The notes: a model not told the origin generated them from the letters alone. A stretch of 64,000 bases of DNA from Neoroseomonas alkaliterrae (GCF_014199195.1 NZ_JACIJE010000006.1:226320-290319), one strand, 5' to 3'; positions 16,720 through 25,376 are shown, counted from the first letter of the stretch. Made by a program: numbers and translations.

Positions 16720-17436
16720 TCAGCCAAGCCGCGCGAGCGGGCCAAGGGCCGGAACGCGCGCCGGCTCGGCGCCTGCGGCGCGCAGCGCCCCCCACAAAGC
16801 GAGCGCGACCGAATCGAGCACCGGCACATCCGTCACCGCGGCGGCGGCATCGAGGCCGCGGAAGTTGGTGCAGTGCACGGCGATGGCATCGCAGCCCTCG
16901 GCGGCGACCTCGCGCACCAGCCGCGTCACCAGCGCGGGCGGATGGCCGGCGAAGGAGAAGTTGCCGGGATCCTCGAGGTGGCGCTCGGCCGCGGGTTCGA
17001 AGCCCTCGGCGCGGAGATTGGCGAGGATCGCCGCCTGCACGCTCGACAGATAGGGCGTCACGAGGCCGACCCGCCGCGCCCCGAGCGCGCGCAGCGCCGC
17101 GTGCAGCGCGAGGGTGGCGGTGGTGGCCGGGATGCCCGTCGCCGCCGTGATGGCCGCGCAGAGCGCGCGGTCGGCCGCCGCGCCGAGCCAGGCGCCCGAG
17201 GTGCCGTTCCAGCAGATCGCATGGACCTTCGCATCGGCCAGCATCTCCGCCGCGGCGAGCATCGGCGCGATGTCGAACTGCCCGGTCGAGCCGCCCTCGA
17301 GGGTGATGGAGAGCACGCGCAGGCGCTGGAAATGCGCGGTGATGCCCTCGGTGCCCGCGAGCAGCCGCGCCGTGGACGGCTCCAGCACGGTGTTCGAGGA
17401 CGGGGTGAGCATCCCGAGCCGGACCGCGGCTGCCAT
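16720..17436 (-). CDS. maleate isomerase/Asp-Glu racemase superfamily protein
   Basis: A 238-residue two-cysteine enzyme of the Asp/Glu/hydantoin racemase fold. The N-terminal LTPSSNTVLEP loop is the maleate isomerase and arylmalonate decarboxylase type. The catalytic cysteines are C75 (ICWNGTS) and C189 (VHCTNFRG). Family members isomerise maleate to fumarate or racemise or decarboxylate related acids. It is co-transcribed after the ABC permease gene (ATGA overlap at 17436), so the importer probably supplies its substrate or a precursor. The exact substrate is not determinable. Confidence 0.82.
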   Translation of the reverse strand: MAAAVRLGMLTPSSNTVLEPSTARLLAGTEGITAHFQRLRVLSITLEGGSTGQFDIAPMLAAAEMLADAKVHAICWNGTSGAWLGAAADRALCAAITAATGIPATTATLALHAALRALGARRVGLVTPYLSSVQAAILANLRAEGFEPAAERHLEDPGNFSFAGHPPALVTRLVREVAAEGCDAIAVHCTNFRGLDAAAAVTDVPVLDSVALALWGALRAAGAEPARVPALGPLARLG

Positions 17437-18269
17437 CAGCCCCCCGTCGCGAGCCGCGGGTCGTTCTGTCCGCGCGTCGCCCAGCCGGTGGTGCGCTCCT
17501 CGATCGTCACCGCCACCCAGTACATCGCCACCCCCATCACGCCGGTGACGATCAGCCCGGCGAAGACCAGCGGCACGTCGAAGCGGGAGGAGGCGACCAG
17601 CATCAGGTGGCCGATCCCCTCGTTCGCCGCCACCGTCTCGCTGATGATGGAGCCGACGAAGGCGACGGTGATCGCGACCTTCAGCGAGGCGAAGAAATAC
17701 GGCATCGAGCGCGGCAGGCCGACCTTGGCGATGATGTCGCGCTGGCTCGCGCCGAGGGCGCGCAGCACGTCGCGCAGTTCGGGCTCCACCGTGGCGATGC
17801 CGGTCGCGACATTCACCACGATCGGGAAGAAGGAGATCAGGAAGGCGGTCAGCACGGCCGGCCAGAACCCCGCGCCGAACCAGATCACCAGGATCGGCAC
17901 CACCGCGACCTTGGGCACCGAGTTGAAGGCGATCAGCAGCGGATAGAGCCCGCGATAGACCAGCACCGAACTGCCGATCGCGACGCCGAGCAGCAGCCCG
18001 AACACCACCGCGAGGAGGAAGCCGATCACGGTCGTGAGCAGCGTCGCCCAGGCGTTGGAGAGGAGGGGCTGCCACCAGCGGACCATGCTCTCGGCGATCA
18101 CGCTCGGCGCGGGCAGGATGAAGGGCTCGATACCGAAGAGGCGCACCGCTGCTTCCCAGACCAGGAACATCCCCGCGATCACGAGCCAGGGCAGGGCGTT
18201 CTCCAGCCGGCGGCGGCGGCGGGCGGCCTCGGCCAGCGCCTCGGCGGAACGCGCGGCGCTAGGGCGCAT
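17436..18269 (-). CDS. ABC transporter permease (SsuC/TauC/NrtB type)
   Basis: A 277-residue inner-membrane permease with about six helices and the BPD_transp_1 EAA loop (ELRDVLRALGASQRDIIAKVGLPRSMPYF), which couples to the ATPase. PFILPAPSVI near the N-terminus is typical of taurine/sulfonate/nitrate/pyrimidine-type importers. Its 5' end overlaps the ATPase gene by 11 bp. It forms a complex with the ATPase at 18259-19068 and the binding protein at 19074-20096. Confidence 0.9.
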   Translation of the reverse strand: MRPSAARSAEALAEAARRRRRLENALPWLVIAGMFLVWEAAVRLFGIEPFILPAPSVIAESMVRWWQPLLSNAWATLLTTVIGFLLAVVFGLLLGVAIGSSVLVYRGLYPLLIAFNSVPKVAVVPILVIWFGAGFWPAVLTAFLISFFPIVVNVATGIATVEPELRDVLRALGASQRDIIAKVGLPRSMPYFFASLKVAITVAFVGSIISETVAANEGIGHLMLVASSRFDVPLVFAGLIVTGVMGVAMYWVAVTIEERTTGWATRGQNDPRLATGG

Positions 18270-19068
18270 CGCTCGCCTCCACCGCGCGGCGGGCGTCGCT
18301 GATGCGGTCGCGCAGCTCGTGGACGATGGCCTGGAAGCCGGCCTCGTAGGTGAGGTCGAGGCGGCGCGGCCGCGGATAGGGCACGCGGCGCTCGGCGATG
18401 ATGCGCCCGGGCCGGGCGGACATGATCAGCACGCGGTCCGAGAGATAGACCGCCTCCTTCAGGTCGTGCGTCACCAGCACCACGGTCGGCTTCTTCGCCA
18501 GCCACACATCCTGCAGCACGTCCCACAGATCCTCGCGCGTGAAGACGTCGAGCGCGCCGAAGGGCTCGTCGAGCATCAGCAGCCGCGGGTCGTGCACCAG
18601 CGCCCGGCAGAGCGAGGCGCGCTGCTGCATGCCCCCCGAGAGCTGCCAGGGGAACTTCGCCTCGAACCCCTCGAGGCCGACGAGCCTGAGCAGCGCTCGG
18701 GCGTGCCGCTCGTAGCTGCCGCGCTTGGCGCGCAGCTCGCGGCGGTGCGGCTGCACGACCTCGAGCGGCAGCATCACGTTGTCGAGGATGCTGCGCCAGG
18801 GCAGCAGCGTCGGGTTCTGGAAGGCCATGCCGGCGATGGAGAGCGGGCCCGCGACCTCCCGCCCGTCCACGATCACCGTGCCCTCGGTGGGCGGCCAGAG
18901 GCCGGTGACGAGGCGCATCAGCGTGGACTTGCCGCAGCCCGAGGGGCCGACCACGGCGACGAACTCGCCCTCGGCGACATCGAGGCTGGTGCCGCTGAGC
19001 GCCAGCGTGCCCTCGACGCCGCCATAGCGCATGGCGACGCCGTCGATCTGCAGGAACGGCGCCGCCAC
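18259..19068 (-). CDS. ABC transporter ATP-binding protein (SsuB/TauB type)
   Basis: A 269-residue ATPase with Walker A GPSGCGKST, Q-loop FQNPTLLPW, signature LSGGMQQR, Walker B RLLMLDEP and switch histidine VTHD. These are the hallmarks of the nitrate/sulfonate/taurine importer subgroup. It starts 5 bp after the binding-protein stop. It energises uptake through the permease encoded next. Confidence 0.93.
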   Translation of the reverse strand: MAAPFLQIDGVAMRYGGVEGTLALSGTSLDVAEGEFVAVVGPSGCGKSTLMRLVTGLWPPTEGTVIVDGREVAGPLSIAGMAFQNPTLLPWRSILDNVMLPLEVVQPHRRELRAKRGSYERHARALLRLVGLEGFEAKFPWQLSGGMQQRASLCRALVHDPRLLMLDEPFGALDVFTREDLWDVLQDVWLAKKPTVVLVTHDLKEAVYLSDRVLIMSARPGRIIAERRVPYPRPRRLDLTYEAGFQAIVHELRDRISDARRAVEASDAP

Positions 19069-19073
19069 CGGGC

Positions 19074-20096
19074 TCAGATCCGCCGGGCGGCCGCGGGCGG
19101 CAGGAAGTCCGGCGTGTAGATCTGCGCGGCCTGCAGCCGCGGCTGGAGGTTGTAGGCCTCCTCCACCGCGCGGATGGCGGCCTGCAGCCGGGCCGGGTCC
19201 ACGGCGGAGATGCCGTTGGCGCGGACATTGTCGGTCATGATGACGCGCTCGACATTCATCTCGTGCCGCTCGCGCTCCAGCGCCACGTCGGTCAGCGGCT
19301 CGACGCGGCGGAGCACGTCGAGCATCTCCTGCCCGTTGCGCACGCCCTCGACGAAGGCGCGCATCAGCGCCGCGGTCACGCCGCGCACGGCGGCGGGGTT
19401 GGCCTCGAGAAAGCGGCGGGTGGTCAGGATCGCCCCGCCATAGAGGTTCAGCCCGTGGTCGTAGTACATCATCACGCGCTGCTGGTTGTGGGGCAGCCCG
19501 ATGCCCTTGAGCGCGAGCGCCGAGGTGGTCACGAAGCCGGTCACGCCGTCGGCCTCGCGCCGGACCAGCATCGGCTCCCGCAGCGCGGGCGTGACCGAGA
19601 TGAAGGTGACCTTCGAGGCGTCGATCCCCGCCGCCTTGGCGAAGGCGGGAAAGAGCTGGCGGCCGGCGTCGAAGTCCGGCGCGGCGAGGCGCCGCCCCTC
19701 GAGATCCTTCGGCGTGCGGATCGGCCCGTCGGCGCGCACGATGGCGCAGAGCGGGCTGCGGTCGTGCATGATCGCGACCGCGACGATGCCGCGATCGGGG
19801 TTCTCGGCCATGAAGCGGATGGCGGGGTTCAGGTCGGCATAGCCCATGTCGTAGGAGCCGCCGGCCAGCGCCACCGGCACGCCGCCCGAGCCCTGGCCGC
19901 GGTCCACCGTCACCTCGAGGCCGGCCTCGCGGAAATAGCCCTTCTCGCGCGCCACCAGGGCGAAGGCGTTGGGCGACTGGAAGGCCCAGTCGAGGGTGAG
20001 GCGCACCCGCGCGGCCTGGGCGCGGGCGAGGCCGGGTGCCGCGAGCACGCCGCCCGCCGCGAGAAGGGCTGCGCGACGCGAGAAGCCGAGGACCAT
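19074..20096 (-). CDS. ABC transporter substrate-binding protein (NMT1/SsuA-like)
   Basis: A 340-residue periplasmic protein of the NMT1/THI5-like family. The N-terminus has an Arg-Arg pair before a hydrophobic core (FSRRAALLAAGGVLAAPGLARA), resembling a Tat-type or Sec signal. The mature part opens with RLTLDWAFQSPNAFALVAREKGYF, the standard binding-protein entry. It is the first gene of the ABC/maleate isomerase operon. The ligand is unknown; the adjacent racemase-fold enzyme hints at a dicarboxylate or an N-heterocycle breakdown product. Confidence 0.88.
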   Translation of the reverse strand: MVLGFSRRAALLAAGGVLAAPGLARAQAARVRLTLDWAFQSPNAFALVAREKGYFREAGLEVTVDRGQGSGGVPVALAGGSYDMGYADLNPAIRFMAENPDRGIVAVAIMHDRSPLCAIVRADGPIRTPKDLEGRRLAAPDFDAGRQLFPAFAKAAGIDASKVTFISVTPALREPMLVRREADGVTGFVTTSALALKGIGLPHNQQRVMMYYDHGLNLYGGAILTTRRFLEANPAAVRGVTAALMRAFVEGVRNGQEMLDVLRRVEPLTDVALERERHEMNVERVIMTDNVRANGISAVDPARLQAAIRAVEEAYNLQPRLQAAQIYTPDFLPPAAARRI

Positions 20097-20254
20097 GGTG
20101 ATGTCTCCCTGACGGCCGGGCGGACCGGCCCGGATGCTCTGTGCGGCATCACGGGCCTGTCACGCAAGGCGCGCGGCGGGGCCAGGGGCGGGAAACCGCG
20201 CTGCGCGGGCGGGCGATGCCCGCCGAATGGGCAGGTGCCGGCGCCGGGCGCGCC

Positions 20255-20905
20255 TCAGGGCGGCACCATGAAGGCCGAGGCCGCGCAGGCGCGGGCGAGC
20301 AGGGACCGCATCGCCGGGTTGGCATGCCCCTCATGGGCGGTCAGCGCGTCCATCGGGCAGAAGTATTCGTGCGGGTGCGGCACCTGATGGCGGGCGAAGC
20401 CGTCATACTGCTCGCGCTGCAGGCCGTAGAGCACGCGCAGGTCGCGCACCGGCACCGTCAGCGCGGCGACCGGCTCGGCGGCCAGGAAGGGGATGATGCG
20501 CCAGCGCGGCGTCGGGTCATTGGCCTGCAGCGGGGCGAGCAGCCAGGGCAGCGGGCAATGGGCCAGCAGCGCGACCGTCGAGGGGGCGAAGCGCGAGCGC
20601 TTGTCGAGCAGGTTCTGGTAGGTCGAGCAGGCCTCGATGCAGAGGATGTCGGCATAGGGATCCTCCGCGGTGCCGCCGAAATGCAGCCAGAGCCCGTCGG
20701 GGATGGTGCGCATGCGGTCCGAGCCGGGGATCTTCAGATAGGGCTGCGCGACCGGCTCCCCGTCCGAGGGGCGGCCGCGCAGCCAGGCGCCCTCCGCCCC
20801 GAGGCTGGCCGTGCCCGGGGGGCGTTGCGGCCAGGTCTTGAGGCGGTCGCGGACCAGGGTGTCGAGACGCTCGGGACGACGTGCGAAACGGCGGAGCTCG
20901 CTCAT
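20255..20905 (-). CDS. hypothetical protein, 216 residues
   Basis: I do not recognise this family. The protein is soluble, rich in Pro, Arg and Trp, with no signal peptide or membrane segment. Distinct segments are a central EDPYADILCIEACSTYQNLLDKRSRF and a C-terminal HPHEYFCPMDALTAHEG containing a cluster of His, Cys and Asp that could bind metal. The start ATG 20903-20905 sits at the edge of an AT-rich intergenic region and is monocistronic. Coding is supported by strong GC3 bias over the full length. Confidence 0.6.
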   Translation of the reverse strand: MSELRRFARRPERLDTLVRDRLKTWPQRPPGTASLGAEGAWLRGRPSDGEPVAQPYLKIPGSDRMRTIPDGLWLHFGGTAEDPYADILCIEACSTYQNLLDKRSRFAPSTVALLAHCPLPWLLAPLQANDPTPRWRIIPFLAAEPVAALTVPVRDLRVLYGLQREQYDGFARHQVPHPHEYFCPMDALTAHEGHANPAMRSLLARACAASAFMVPP

Positions 20906-21121
20906 GAGAGGAATTCACGGACCTTGTTATCAACCTAAACGCGAAAATATCGCGAGCTTGACGCCGGGCAAGCGGAATCCCGGTCCTTGGGACGCTCAAT
21001 GGTTGATTTGACGAAAAGTAAACGCGCGCCATGGAAATGAACGCGGCGCGCTTTTTGACCGGATCTCAGCAGTGCGGTCCAAACCCCTGCCGGGGCGTGA
21101 TTCCGCCGCGCCGAGCCCGGC
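20906..21121. other. AT-rich intergenic region
   Basis: This 216-bp gap is less GC-rich than the flanks, especially 20920-21060. It holds the probable promoter of the unknown gene on the minus strand (a weak TTGCCC-16-TATTTT pair reading leftward around 20947-20974) and the hairpin listed at 21024-21056. No convincing gene was seen. Confidence 0.4.
21024..21056 (-). terminator. candidate hairpin terminator after the UPF0114 gene
   Basis: GCGCGCC (21024-21030) and GGCGCGC (21045-21051) form a perfect 7-bp stem with a 14-nt loop. It lies about 70 bp beyond the UPF0114 stop. Reading leftward, the stem is followed by a T-rich stretch. On the plus strand it is followed directly by TTTTT (21052-21056), so it could work in either direction. 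Confidence 0.4.
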
Positions 21122-21631
21122 TCAGGCCTTGCTCTCCGGCTTGCCGCCCGCCGCGATCCGGTCGGTCAGCGCGAGGATCAGCGCGCCCACCAGGAAGACG
21201 CAGTGCAGCCCCACCGCCCAGGCGAGCGTCCGGTCGGAATAGCCATCCGCGCGCAGGAACATCTGCAGGAGCTGGATCGAGGAGATCGCCACGATCGAGC
21301 CCGCGAGCTTCACCTTGAGGTTCCCCGGGTCGAGCTTGCGGATCCAGCCCATCCCCTGCGCCTTGCCCTGCTCCCCGAAGGGCGAGACGAGGCTGTCCCA
21401 GGAGGCGAGGATCACCATCACCACCAGCGCCGCCACCAGGGTCCAGTCGAGCAGGTGCAGCAGGTCGAGCAGCGCCTGGTCCTCGGGCGCGCTCAGGATG
21501 CCGGTGCCGAACTTCCACAGCTTGGCCAGGAAGCGCACCGCGAAGAAGCCGAGCGCGACGACGAGGCCGAGCAGGAACACCGCCGCGATCCAGCGGCTCA
21601 TGAGAATGAGGTTGGCGAGAATCGGCCGCAT
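21122..21631 (-). CDS. UPF0114 family membrane protein (YqhA-like)
   Basis: A 169-residue integral membrane protein with three to four helices. The opening ILANLILMSRWIAAVFLLGLVVAL, the LLDLLHLLDWTLVAALVVMVILASWDSLVSP block and KVKLAGSIVAISSIQLLQ are diagnostic of UPF0114/YqhA. The function is unknown. The ATG at 21629-21631 has GGAGG about 9 bp upstream and is preferred over an in-frame start 21 bp earlier. It is divergent from ridA. Confidence 0.88.
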   Translation of the reverse strand: MRPILANLILMSRWIAAVFLLGLVVALGFFAVRFLAKLWKFGTGILSAPEDQALLDLLHLLDWTLVAALVVMVILASWDSLVSPFGEQGKAQGMGWIRKLDPGNLKVKLAGSIVAISSIQLLQMFLRADGYSDRTLAWAVGLHCVFLVGALILALTDRIAAGGKPESKA

Positions 21632-21690
21632 GGGATGAACCTCCGCGGGCATGCTTATGGCCGAACGCGCGACCGGAGGGGAGTGAACCG

Positions 21691-22044
21691 ATGGACATCC
21701 GACGCATCGCCGAGGAGGAGCGCCTCTCGGGCGCTGTCGTCTCCGGCGGCTTCATCTGGCTCGCGGGACAGGTCGCCGACGATGCGAGCCTCGATGCCGA
21801 GGGCCAGACCGCCGACATCCTGCGCCAGATCGACGCCCTGCTGGCCGAGGCCGGCACCGACAAGCGCGCGCTACTCAGCGTAACCGTGGTGCTCGCCGAC
21901 ATCCGCGACGCGCCGGCGATGAACCGCGCCTGGGATGCCTGGCTCGACCGCGGCCACAAGCCCGCGCGCATGACGATCGAGGCCCCGCTCGTGGATCCCG
22001 CCTGGCGGGTCGAGATCACCGGCGTGGCCCGCGCCCCCGCGTGA
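21691..22044 (+). CDS. RidA family protein
   Basis: A 117-residue YjgF/YER057c/UK114 protein. RidA enzymes hydrolyse reactive 2-aminoacrylate and other enamines or imines. Family features are the SGGFIWLAGQVADD strand near the N-terminus and the Arg of ARMTIEAPL, which corresponds to the substrate-carboxylate arginine. The C-terminal WRVEITGVA strand closes the trimer interface. Its stop overlaps the start of the channel gene by 4 bp, so the two are translationally coupled, although the reason for the pairing is unclear. Confidence 0.85.
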   Translation: MDIRRIAEEERLSGAVVSGGFIWLAGQVADDASLDAEGQTADILRQIDALLAEAGTDKRALLSVTVVLADIRDAPAMNRAWDAWLDRGHKPARMTIEAPLVDPAWRVEITGVARAPA

Positions 22045-22994
22045 ACGCGCCGCCCGAACCCTACCGCCCGCCCGAGGGCTGGCTGCGCTCGGTGCTGATG
22101 ACCTTCGGCTTCGGCCTGCTGGTCGCCGGCGGCGTCGCGGATGAGGGCACGGTCTTTCCCTTCCTCGTCATCGGCGTCGCCGCCCTCGGCGTCGGCACAC
22201 TCTACCTGCTGTTCCCGCACGGGCTGCACTTCGCCTTCGGCGCGAGCGCGGGCTTCGCCGTCTATGCCTGCCTCTTCGCGGTGATGGGGCGCGCCGCCTT
22301 CCCCGAGGCGCCGGGCTGGGCGCGCGCACCCGCCTTCCTGCTGCCGGTCGCGGCCTTCCTGGTCGCGATATGGCGGCGGCGACGATCGCTGCGCCTGGTC
22401 GCCGAGGCCGAGCGGCCCTTCGACCTCGTGCACCTGCCGCGCATGGCGCGCTGGCTGGTCCCGGTGTGGTCGGTCGGCGCGCTCTGCCTCGCCCTGCCGG
22501 TGAACCGCCTGCCGCCGCCCGAGCAGGCGGTCGCGCTGCTGGCGGCGATGGGGGTGATCTCCGTCGTCGTCGCGGCCTCGGTCGGCGGCGTTGTGCGGCT
22601 GCTGACGGACATGGCGCTGCTGACCGAGGAGCTCGCCTCCCGCGCCTCGCGGCTGCTGGTGCCGGTCGTCGCCTTCCTCGCCATGTATGCGATGCTGGTC
22701 GTGGCCTTCGCCTGCTTCTACCGCATCGCCCAGGGGCTTTCGGTCGTGCCGCTCTTCGCCGGGCCGCAGGGGCCGGTGCCGCTGCGCTTCCCCGATGCGC
22801 TCTATTTCAGCCTCGTCACCCAGGCGACGGTGGGCTACGGCGACGTCACGCCGCATGACGAGGGCATCCGGCTGCTGGCTTCGGTGCAGGTCATCGCCGG
22901 CCAGGTGCTGCTGCTCTTCGGCTTCGCCGAGATCATGCGCACGCGCCGCGTGACGGGCGGGGAGCCGCGCCGCCGCGAACCCGCCGGGGACTAG
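22041..22994 (+). CDS. ion channel protein with K+-selectivity pore
   Basis: A 317-residue membrane protein with about seven hydrophobic segments. The last two flank a pore helix and the selectivity sequence TVGYGDVTP near residues 273-281, which matches two-TM K+ channels. Pore-proximal FPDALYFSLVTQA is typical. The five or so upstream helices are not a recognisable voltage sensor, because no regular Arg/Lys repeat is seen. It has no C-terminal RCK/TrkA-N domain. The GTG start at 22041 overlaps ridA. Confidence 0.78.
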   Translation: MNAPPEPYRPPEGWLRSVLMTFGFGLLVAGGVADEGTVFPFLVIGVAALGVGTLYLLFPHGLHFAFGASAGFAVYACLFAVMGRAAFPEAPGWARAPAFLLPVAAFLVAIWRRRRSLRLVAEAERPFDLVHLPRMARWLVPVWSVGALCLALPVNRLPPPEQAVALLAAMGVISVVVAASVGGVVRLLTDMALLTEELASRASRLLVPVVAFLAMYAMLVVAFACFYRIAQGLSVVPLFAGPQGPVPLRFPDALYFSLVTQATVGYGDVTPHDEGIRLLASVQVIAGQVLLLFGFAEIMRTRRVTGGEPRRREPAGD

Positions 22995-23053
22995 GCTGGT
23001 TTCGGCCGCAATCCTGCCCGATGCTGGCATGCAGGCGAGAGGAAGTGGCTGCG

Positions 23054-24046
23054 ATGGCGGGACAGGCTGACTGGCGCGGGCGGCGCGTTCTGGTGACCGG
23101 GGGCGCGGGCTTCCTCGGCTCGAACCTCTGCCATGCGCTGGCCGGGCTCGGCGCGCGCGTCACCGCCCTCGATGCCATGGTGCCCGATGGCGGCGCCTCC
23201 CCGCGCAACCTCGAAGGGGCGGGCGTGCTGCTGGTGCGCGGGGACATCCGCGACACCGAGCTGCATTCGCTCTGCGAGGGCGTGGACGTGCTGTTCAACA
23301 TGGCCGCGCAGACCTCCCACATGGGCGGGCAGAAGGATCCGGTGGCCGACATCGCCATCAACGCGGTGGCCCAGGTGCGCCTGATCGGCGTGATGCGCGA
23401 GGTGGCGCCGAAGGCGACGGTGGTGCACGCCTCCACCCGCCAGTTCTACGGCCGCCCGCGCAGCCTTCCGGTGGACGAGCTGCATCCCGTCAACCCGCCC
23501 GATGCCAACGGCGTCTCCAAATGGGCGGGCGAGCAGTACTGGCTGCTCGAGAACCGCGTGCATGGCCGCCCCGTGGTCTCGCTGCGCCTGACCAATTGCT
23601 ACGGGCCGCGGCTGCGCATCAAGGATGCGCGCCAGACCTTCCTCGGCATCTGGATCCGCCGCGTGCTCGAAGGGGAGCCCTTCGAGGTCTGGGGCGGGGA
23701 ACAGCTGCGCGACCTGACCTATGCCGATGACGTGACCGCGGCCTTCCTCCTCGCCGCCGAGCGCGCCGCCGAACCCGCGCTCGCGGGCCAGGTGTTCAAC
23801 ATCGGCGGCAGCCCGCCGACCTCGCTGCTCGAGCTCGCGCAGCGGCTGATCGCCGCCAATGACGGGCAGGGCTCCTTCGTGACGAAGGCGTTCCCGGCCG
23901 ACCGCGCGCCGATCGACATCGGCTCCTACGCCGCCGATGACCGCGCCTTCCGCGCCGCCACCGGCTGGGCGCCGAAGGTGGACCTCGACGAGGGCTTGCG
24001 ACGCTCCCTCGCGTGGTATCGTCCCCGCCTCGCCGACTACCTGTAA
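23054..24046 (+). CDS. NAD-dependent epimerase/dehydratase (extended SDR), Tyr-less active site
   Basis: A 330-residue extended SDR enzyme for nucleotide-sugar conversion. The NAD site TGGAGFLG is at residues 15-22 and the ST pair is at 127-128. The usual catalytic YxxxK reads N152-G-V-S-K156, so the tyrosine is replaced by asparagine; the codon is AAC. The lysine and the rest of the fold, such as the LRLTNCYGPR block, are intact. The ATG at 23054 is preferred over an in-frame start at 23021 because GGAAG lies at the proper distance. It precedes a DegT aminotransferase by 12 bp, suggesting synthesis of an amino sugar. Confidence 0.83.
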   Translation: MAGQADWRGRRVLVTGGAGFLGSNLCHALAGLGARVTALDAMVPDGGASPRNLEGAGVLLVRGDIRDTELHSLCEGVDVLFNMAAQTSHMGGQKDPVADIAINAVAQVRLIGVMREVAPKATVVHASTRQFYGRPRSLPVDELHPVNPPDANGVSKWAGEQYWLLENRVHGRPVVSLRLTNCYGPRLRIKDARQTFLGIWIRRVLEGEPFEVWGGEQLRDLTYADDVTAAFLLAAERAAEPALAGQVFNIGGSPPTSLLELAQRLIAANDGQGSFVTKAFPADRAPIDIGSYAADDRAFRAATGWAPKVDLDEGLRRSLAWYRPRLADYL

Positions 24047-24058
24047 GGCCCGAAGCCC

Positions 24059-25195
24059 ATGAATGCCCCGACGCTCGCGATGATTCCCCAGGCCGATCCC
24101 GGCGCCGGCTACCGCGCCCAGAAGGCCGAGATCGACGCCGCCGTGCAGCGCGCGCTCGAGTCCGGCTGGTACATCCTCGGCCGCGAGGGTGCAGCCTTCG
24201 AGCAGGAATTCGCCGCCTGGCTCGGCGCCGGCCAGCACGCCGTGGGCTGCGCCAACGGCACCGACGCCATCGCGCTGATCCTGCGCGGCCTCGGCATCGG
24301 GCCGGGGATGACGGTTGTCACCGTTTCCCACACCGCGGTCGCCACCGTCGCGGCGATCGAGATGGTGGGCGCGACGCCGCTGCTGCTCGACATCGACCCC
24401 GACACCTACACCATGGACCCGGACGAGCTCGTCTCGGTGCTCGACCATCCGCCGCCGGGTCTGCCGCCGATCAAGGCGGTGATTCCGGTGCACCTCTACG
24501 GCCAGGCCTGCGACCTCGTGCCCATGCTCGCCGCCTGCGCCGCCAGGGGCATCCCGCTGATCGAGGATTGCGCGCAATGCCACGGCGCCACGCTCGACGG
24601 GCGGAAGCTCGGCACGCTCGGCACGGCGGCGGCCTTCAGCCTCTATCCCACCAAGAATCTCGGCGCGCTCGGCGATGGCGGCGTGCTGGCCACCGCGGAT
24701 GCGGACCTCGCCGGGCGCATCGGCGCCATCCGGCAATACGGCTGGAAGGAGCGCTACATCAGCGCCATGGTCGGGGTGAACTCGCGCCTCGACGAGGTGC
24801 AGGCGGCGATCCTGCGGGTGAAGCTGACCGCGCTCGATGCCGGCAATGCCCGCCGCCGGGCCATCGCGGCGGCCTATGACGCGGCGCTCGCCGGCGGGCC
24901 CATCGCCCCGCCCGCGCGCCGGCCCGGCGCGGAGCATGTCTTCCACCAGTATGTGCTGCGCTGCGAGGGCCGCGCCGCCGTGCAGGCCGCGCTGAAGGCG
25001 CAGGGCGTCGGCACCGGCATCCACTATCCCGTGCCGGTGCATCTGCAGCCCGCCTATCGCGACCGCACGCCGCTCGGCCCCGCCGGCTGCGCCGAGACGG
25101 CGCGCGCGGCGGAGGAAGTGCTCAGCCTGCCCATGTATCCGGAACTGACGGACGCGCAGGTGGAGCGGATCTGCGCCGCGCTGCGCGGGTTGTAG
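24059..25195 (+). CDS. DegT/DnrJ/EryC1/StrS family PLP aminotransferase
   Basis: A 378-residue sugar aminotransferase. The PLP Schiff-base lysine is K199 in the LYPTKNLGALGDGG block, and the IEDCAQCHGA segment holds the Asp that contacts the pyridine nitrogen. GCANGTDAIALIL near residue 63 is the phosphate-binding entry. These enzymes transaminate 3- or 4-keto nucleotide sugars. It should use the product of the SDR enzyme at 23054-24046. The gene ends before a strong double hairpin at 25206-25263. Confidence 0.88.
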   Translation: MNAPTLAMIPQADPGAGYRAQKAEIDAAVQRALESGWYILGREGAAFEQEFAAWLGAGQHAVGCANGTDAIALILRGLGIGPGMTVVTVSHTAVATVAAIEMVGATPLLLDIDPDTYTMDPDELVSVLDHPPPGLPPIKAVIPVHLYGQACDLVPMLAACAARGIPLIEDCAQCHGATLDGRKLGTLGTAAAFSLYPTKNLGALGDGGVLATADADLAGRIGAIRQYGWKERYISAMVGVNSRLDEVQAAILRVKLTALDAGNARRRAIAAAYDAALAGGPIAPPARRPGAEHVFHQYVLRCEGRAAVQAALKAQGVGTGIHYPVPVHLQPAYRDRTPLGPAGCAETARAAEEVLSLPMYPELTDAQVERICAALRGL

Positions 25196-25205
25196 CCTGC
25201 GCGGC

Positions 25206-25263
25206 GGGGGAGGGCGCTGCCCTCCCCCGGGCCCCCACCCGCCAAAGGCCGAAGGGCCTTTGG
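25206..25263 (+). terminator. double hairpin terminator/repeat element
   Basis: Two perfect stems follow each other: GGGGGAGGGC (25206-25215) with GCCCTCCCCC (25219-25228) around a 3-nt loop, and CCAAAGGCC (25242-25250) with GGCCTTTGG (25255-25263) around GAAG. They lie 11 bp after the aminotransferase stop. No T-run follows, so this is either a rho-independent-like terminator of GC-rich type or a dispersed REP-like element. Confidence 0.6.
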
Positions 25264-25288
25264 GAACCGATACGTGGTCGGGAGTTTC

Positions 25289-25299
25289 GGGGGGGGGGG
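25289..25299. repeat. homopolymeric G tract (11 G)
   Basis: Eleven consecutive guanines lie between the aminotransferase and the convergent nitronate monooxygenase gene. They are outside coding sequence, so length variation would not shift a frame. Confidence 0.8.
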
Positions 25300-25376
25300 T
25301 TGGTCGCGCGCGTGAACTCCCGTGAGTCGCCTCTCAGAAGAGCCGGATTAAGGGAGGCGGCGCCCCCTCCGCCGCC

